Shown piece by piece: positions 13,337 to 13,911 of a DNA stretch of 13,911 nucleotides (position 1 is the stretch's first letter; every line of letters begins with the position of its first letter). The notes under the pieces were generated by a model that was not told the DNA's origin, ran no database searches, and saw nothing but the letters and a program-made list of their open reading frames with translations. This DNA is from SOKG01 sp964449845 (GTDB taxonomy: Bacteria; Chloroflexota; Dehalococcoidia; SZUA-161). Position numbers and translations under genes: made by a program. The stretch is taken from NCBI GenBank assembly GCA_964449845.1, contig CAYVES010000052.1, positions 1-13,911 on the forward strand. Direction: 5' to 3'.

Positions 13337-13516
13337 GTGTCTAGCAGCAGTTACGAAAGTCGGCTACGCAAGAGAAAAGGTTTCCTTGTACATGGTTTCA
13401 GCCAAACTCCTGTGCCCACTGAGCCCGCCGACGCGAGAATCAAGCTTGTTAGGGTAGCAACAAATCCGCTTAGAGCCATTAGTTGCTTTGTAAGAGCGTT
13501 TCGTCGCACCTGCTGA
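13337..13516 (+). CDS. Possible 59-residue basic small protein before the glycosyltransferase
   Basis: GTG 13337 has AAGGG (13326-13330) 6 bases upstream, a good ribosome-binding site; an in-frame TTG at 13319 is the alternative. The frame ends at TGA 13514-13516, 5 bases before the next ATG (13522). The product is Arg/Lys-rich with no known domain. Its last part, ATNPLRAISCFVRAFRRT, loosely resembles ITHPRAAAGCFCRYALDVW near the N-terminus of the following gene, so it may be the degraded 5' part of a duplicated copy. Weak evidence overall. Confidence 0.4.
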   Translation: MSSSSYESRLRKRKGFLVHGFSQTPVPTEPADARIKLVRVATNPLRAISCFVRAFRRTC

Positions 13517-13521
13517 GAGTC

Positions 13522-13911
13522 ATGGAACGGGACATCAAAACTAAGCTTTACCGGGCGATTACTCATCCTAGAGCGGCTGCGGGGTGTTTCTGTCGATATG
13601 CGTTGGACGTTTGGAGGTTCTACGGAGGATGGTTACTCGAAATCAGCTTTTTCCGTGCGTGGCATACAATGGTCACAGCAATCTGTGGCAAACCTGAGAT
13701 TACGATTGTTGTTGTTGGACGTAATGACGATTTCCAGGGGGACTTCAGAGCCAGGCTTGAGGCGACATTGTCGTGGAACCTTCGCCACATACACGGAGAG
13801 GCAATCTACGTAGAGTGGAATCCCATACCTGGCCGCCCATCAGATGCCGATTGGCTGGTGAAGCGATTCCTCAATCTGCGCGTATACGTAGTGCCCCCGG
13901 AAATACATGCG
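13522..13911 (+). CDS. Probable glycosyltransferase, N-terminal part (runs off window)
   Basis: An open frame of 130 codons runs from ATG 13522 to the last base of the window without a stop. After a helical N-terminus (THPRAAAGCFCRYALDVWRF, 14-33), residues 60-69 form a strand, ITIVVVGRND, like the first nucleotide-binding strand of GT-A glycosyltransferases. Then come EAIYVEWNPIPGRPSDADWL (93-112) and VYVVPPEIH (121-129). The pattern V(T/G)RND ... (I/V)EWNPP.(D/G)RP ... VPPEIH is that of a family of glycosyltransferase-like proteins in polysaccharide clusters. The start choice is supported by a stop at 13480-13482 and by an ATG with GAGAG just upstream. Presumed role: adding a sugar to the glycan exported by the Wzm/Wzt pair. 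Partial, so the catalytic DxD region is not seen. Confidence 0.72.
   Translation, partial: MERDIKTKLYRAITHPRAAAGCFCRYALDVWRFYGGWLLEISFFRAWHTMVTAICGKPEITIVVVGRNDDFQGDFRARLEATLSWNLRHIHGEAIYVEWNPIPGRPSDADWLVKRFLNLRVYVVPPEIHA

Noticed and set aside
1..13911. tRNA, rRNA, CRISPR array or complete insertion sequence
   Set aside because: No T-loop or anticodon pattern, no regularly spaced repeats, and no transposase with paired terminal repeats were found by eye.

Overview
The window reads as a chromosomal segment of an uncultivated bacterium of moderate GC content. A Chloroflexota (Dehalococcoidia-like) or deltaproteobacterial-type acyl-CoA degrader would fit, judging only from gene content: a MaoC-like double hot-dog protein, a crotonase, a nitronate-monooxygenase-like flavoprotein, an AsnC/Lrp regulator and an atypical amidohydrolase. 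There is no rRNA or other taxonomic marker, so this placement is weak.

Three regions can be told apart. (1) 1-6212, a catabolic/acyl-CoA region. On the minus strand, in transcription order, lie a MaoC-like protein (4006-2882), a small CxxC protein (2727-2404), a crotonase (2219-1443) and a nitronate-monooxygenase-like protein (1249-119). They face a divergent AsnC/Lrp regulator (4629-5096) followed by an amidohydrolase-fold protein (5307-6212). The 622-base divergent spacer holds a perfect-consensus sigma70-type promoter pointing left (TTGACA, 17 bases, TATAAT), a roughly 390-base hairpin-rich leader, operator-like repeats and a plausible promoter for the regulator. Three proteins here (hot-dog, crotonase, amidohydrolase) keep their fold signatures but lack some standard catalytic or metal-binding residues.

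(2) 6213-8945, a decayed accessory island. It contains the C-terminal DNA-binding part of an OmpR-type response regulator, an unrecognised 157-residue gene followed by a textbook terminator, a serine recombinase cut at both ends, a frameshifted fibronectin-III-like fragment joined head to head with the recombinase, and about 870 bases with no convincing gene but with a 15-bp perfect palindrome and short scattered repeats.

(3) 8946-13911, a plus-strand surface-polysaccharide region: UDP-glucose dehydrogenase (sugar-acid precursor), Wzm-type ABC permease, Wzt-type ATPase with its carbohydrate-recognising C-terminal domain, a SAM methyltransferase, and the start of a probable glycosyltransferase that runs off the window. 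Three short open frames (39, 55 and 59 codons) sit in the gaps between these genes, with stop codons overlapping or within a few bases of the next start. This suggests translational coupling, or that the short frames are themselves small genes.

No complete new system can be claimed. The points most worth checking are the Lrp-linked cassette with unusual active sites and its promoter/leader, the interstitial small frames of the polysaccharide operon, and the scar junction near 7755.
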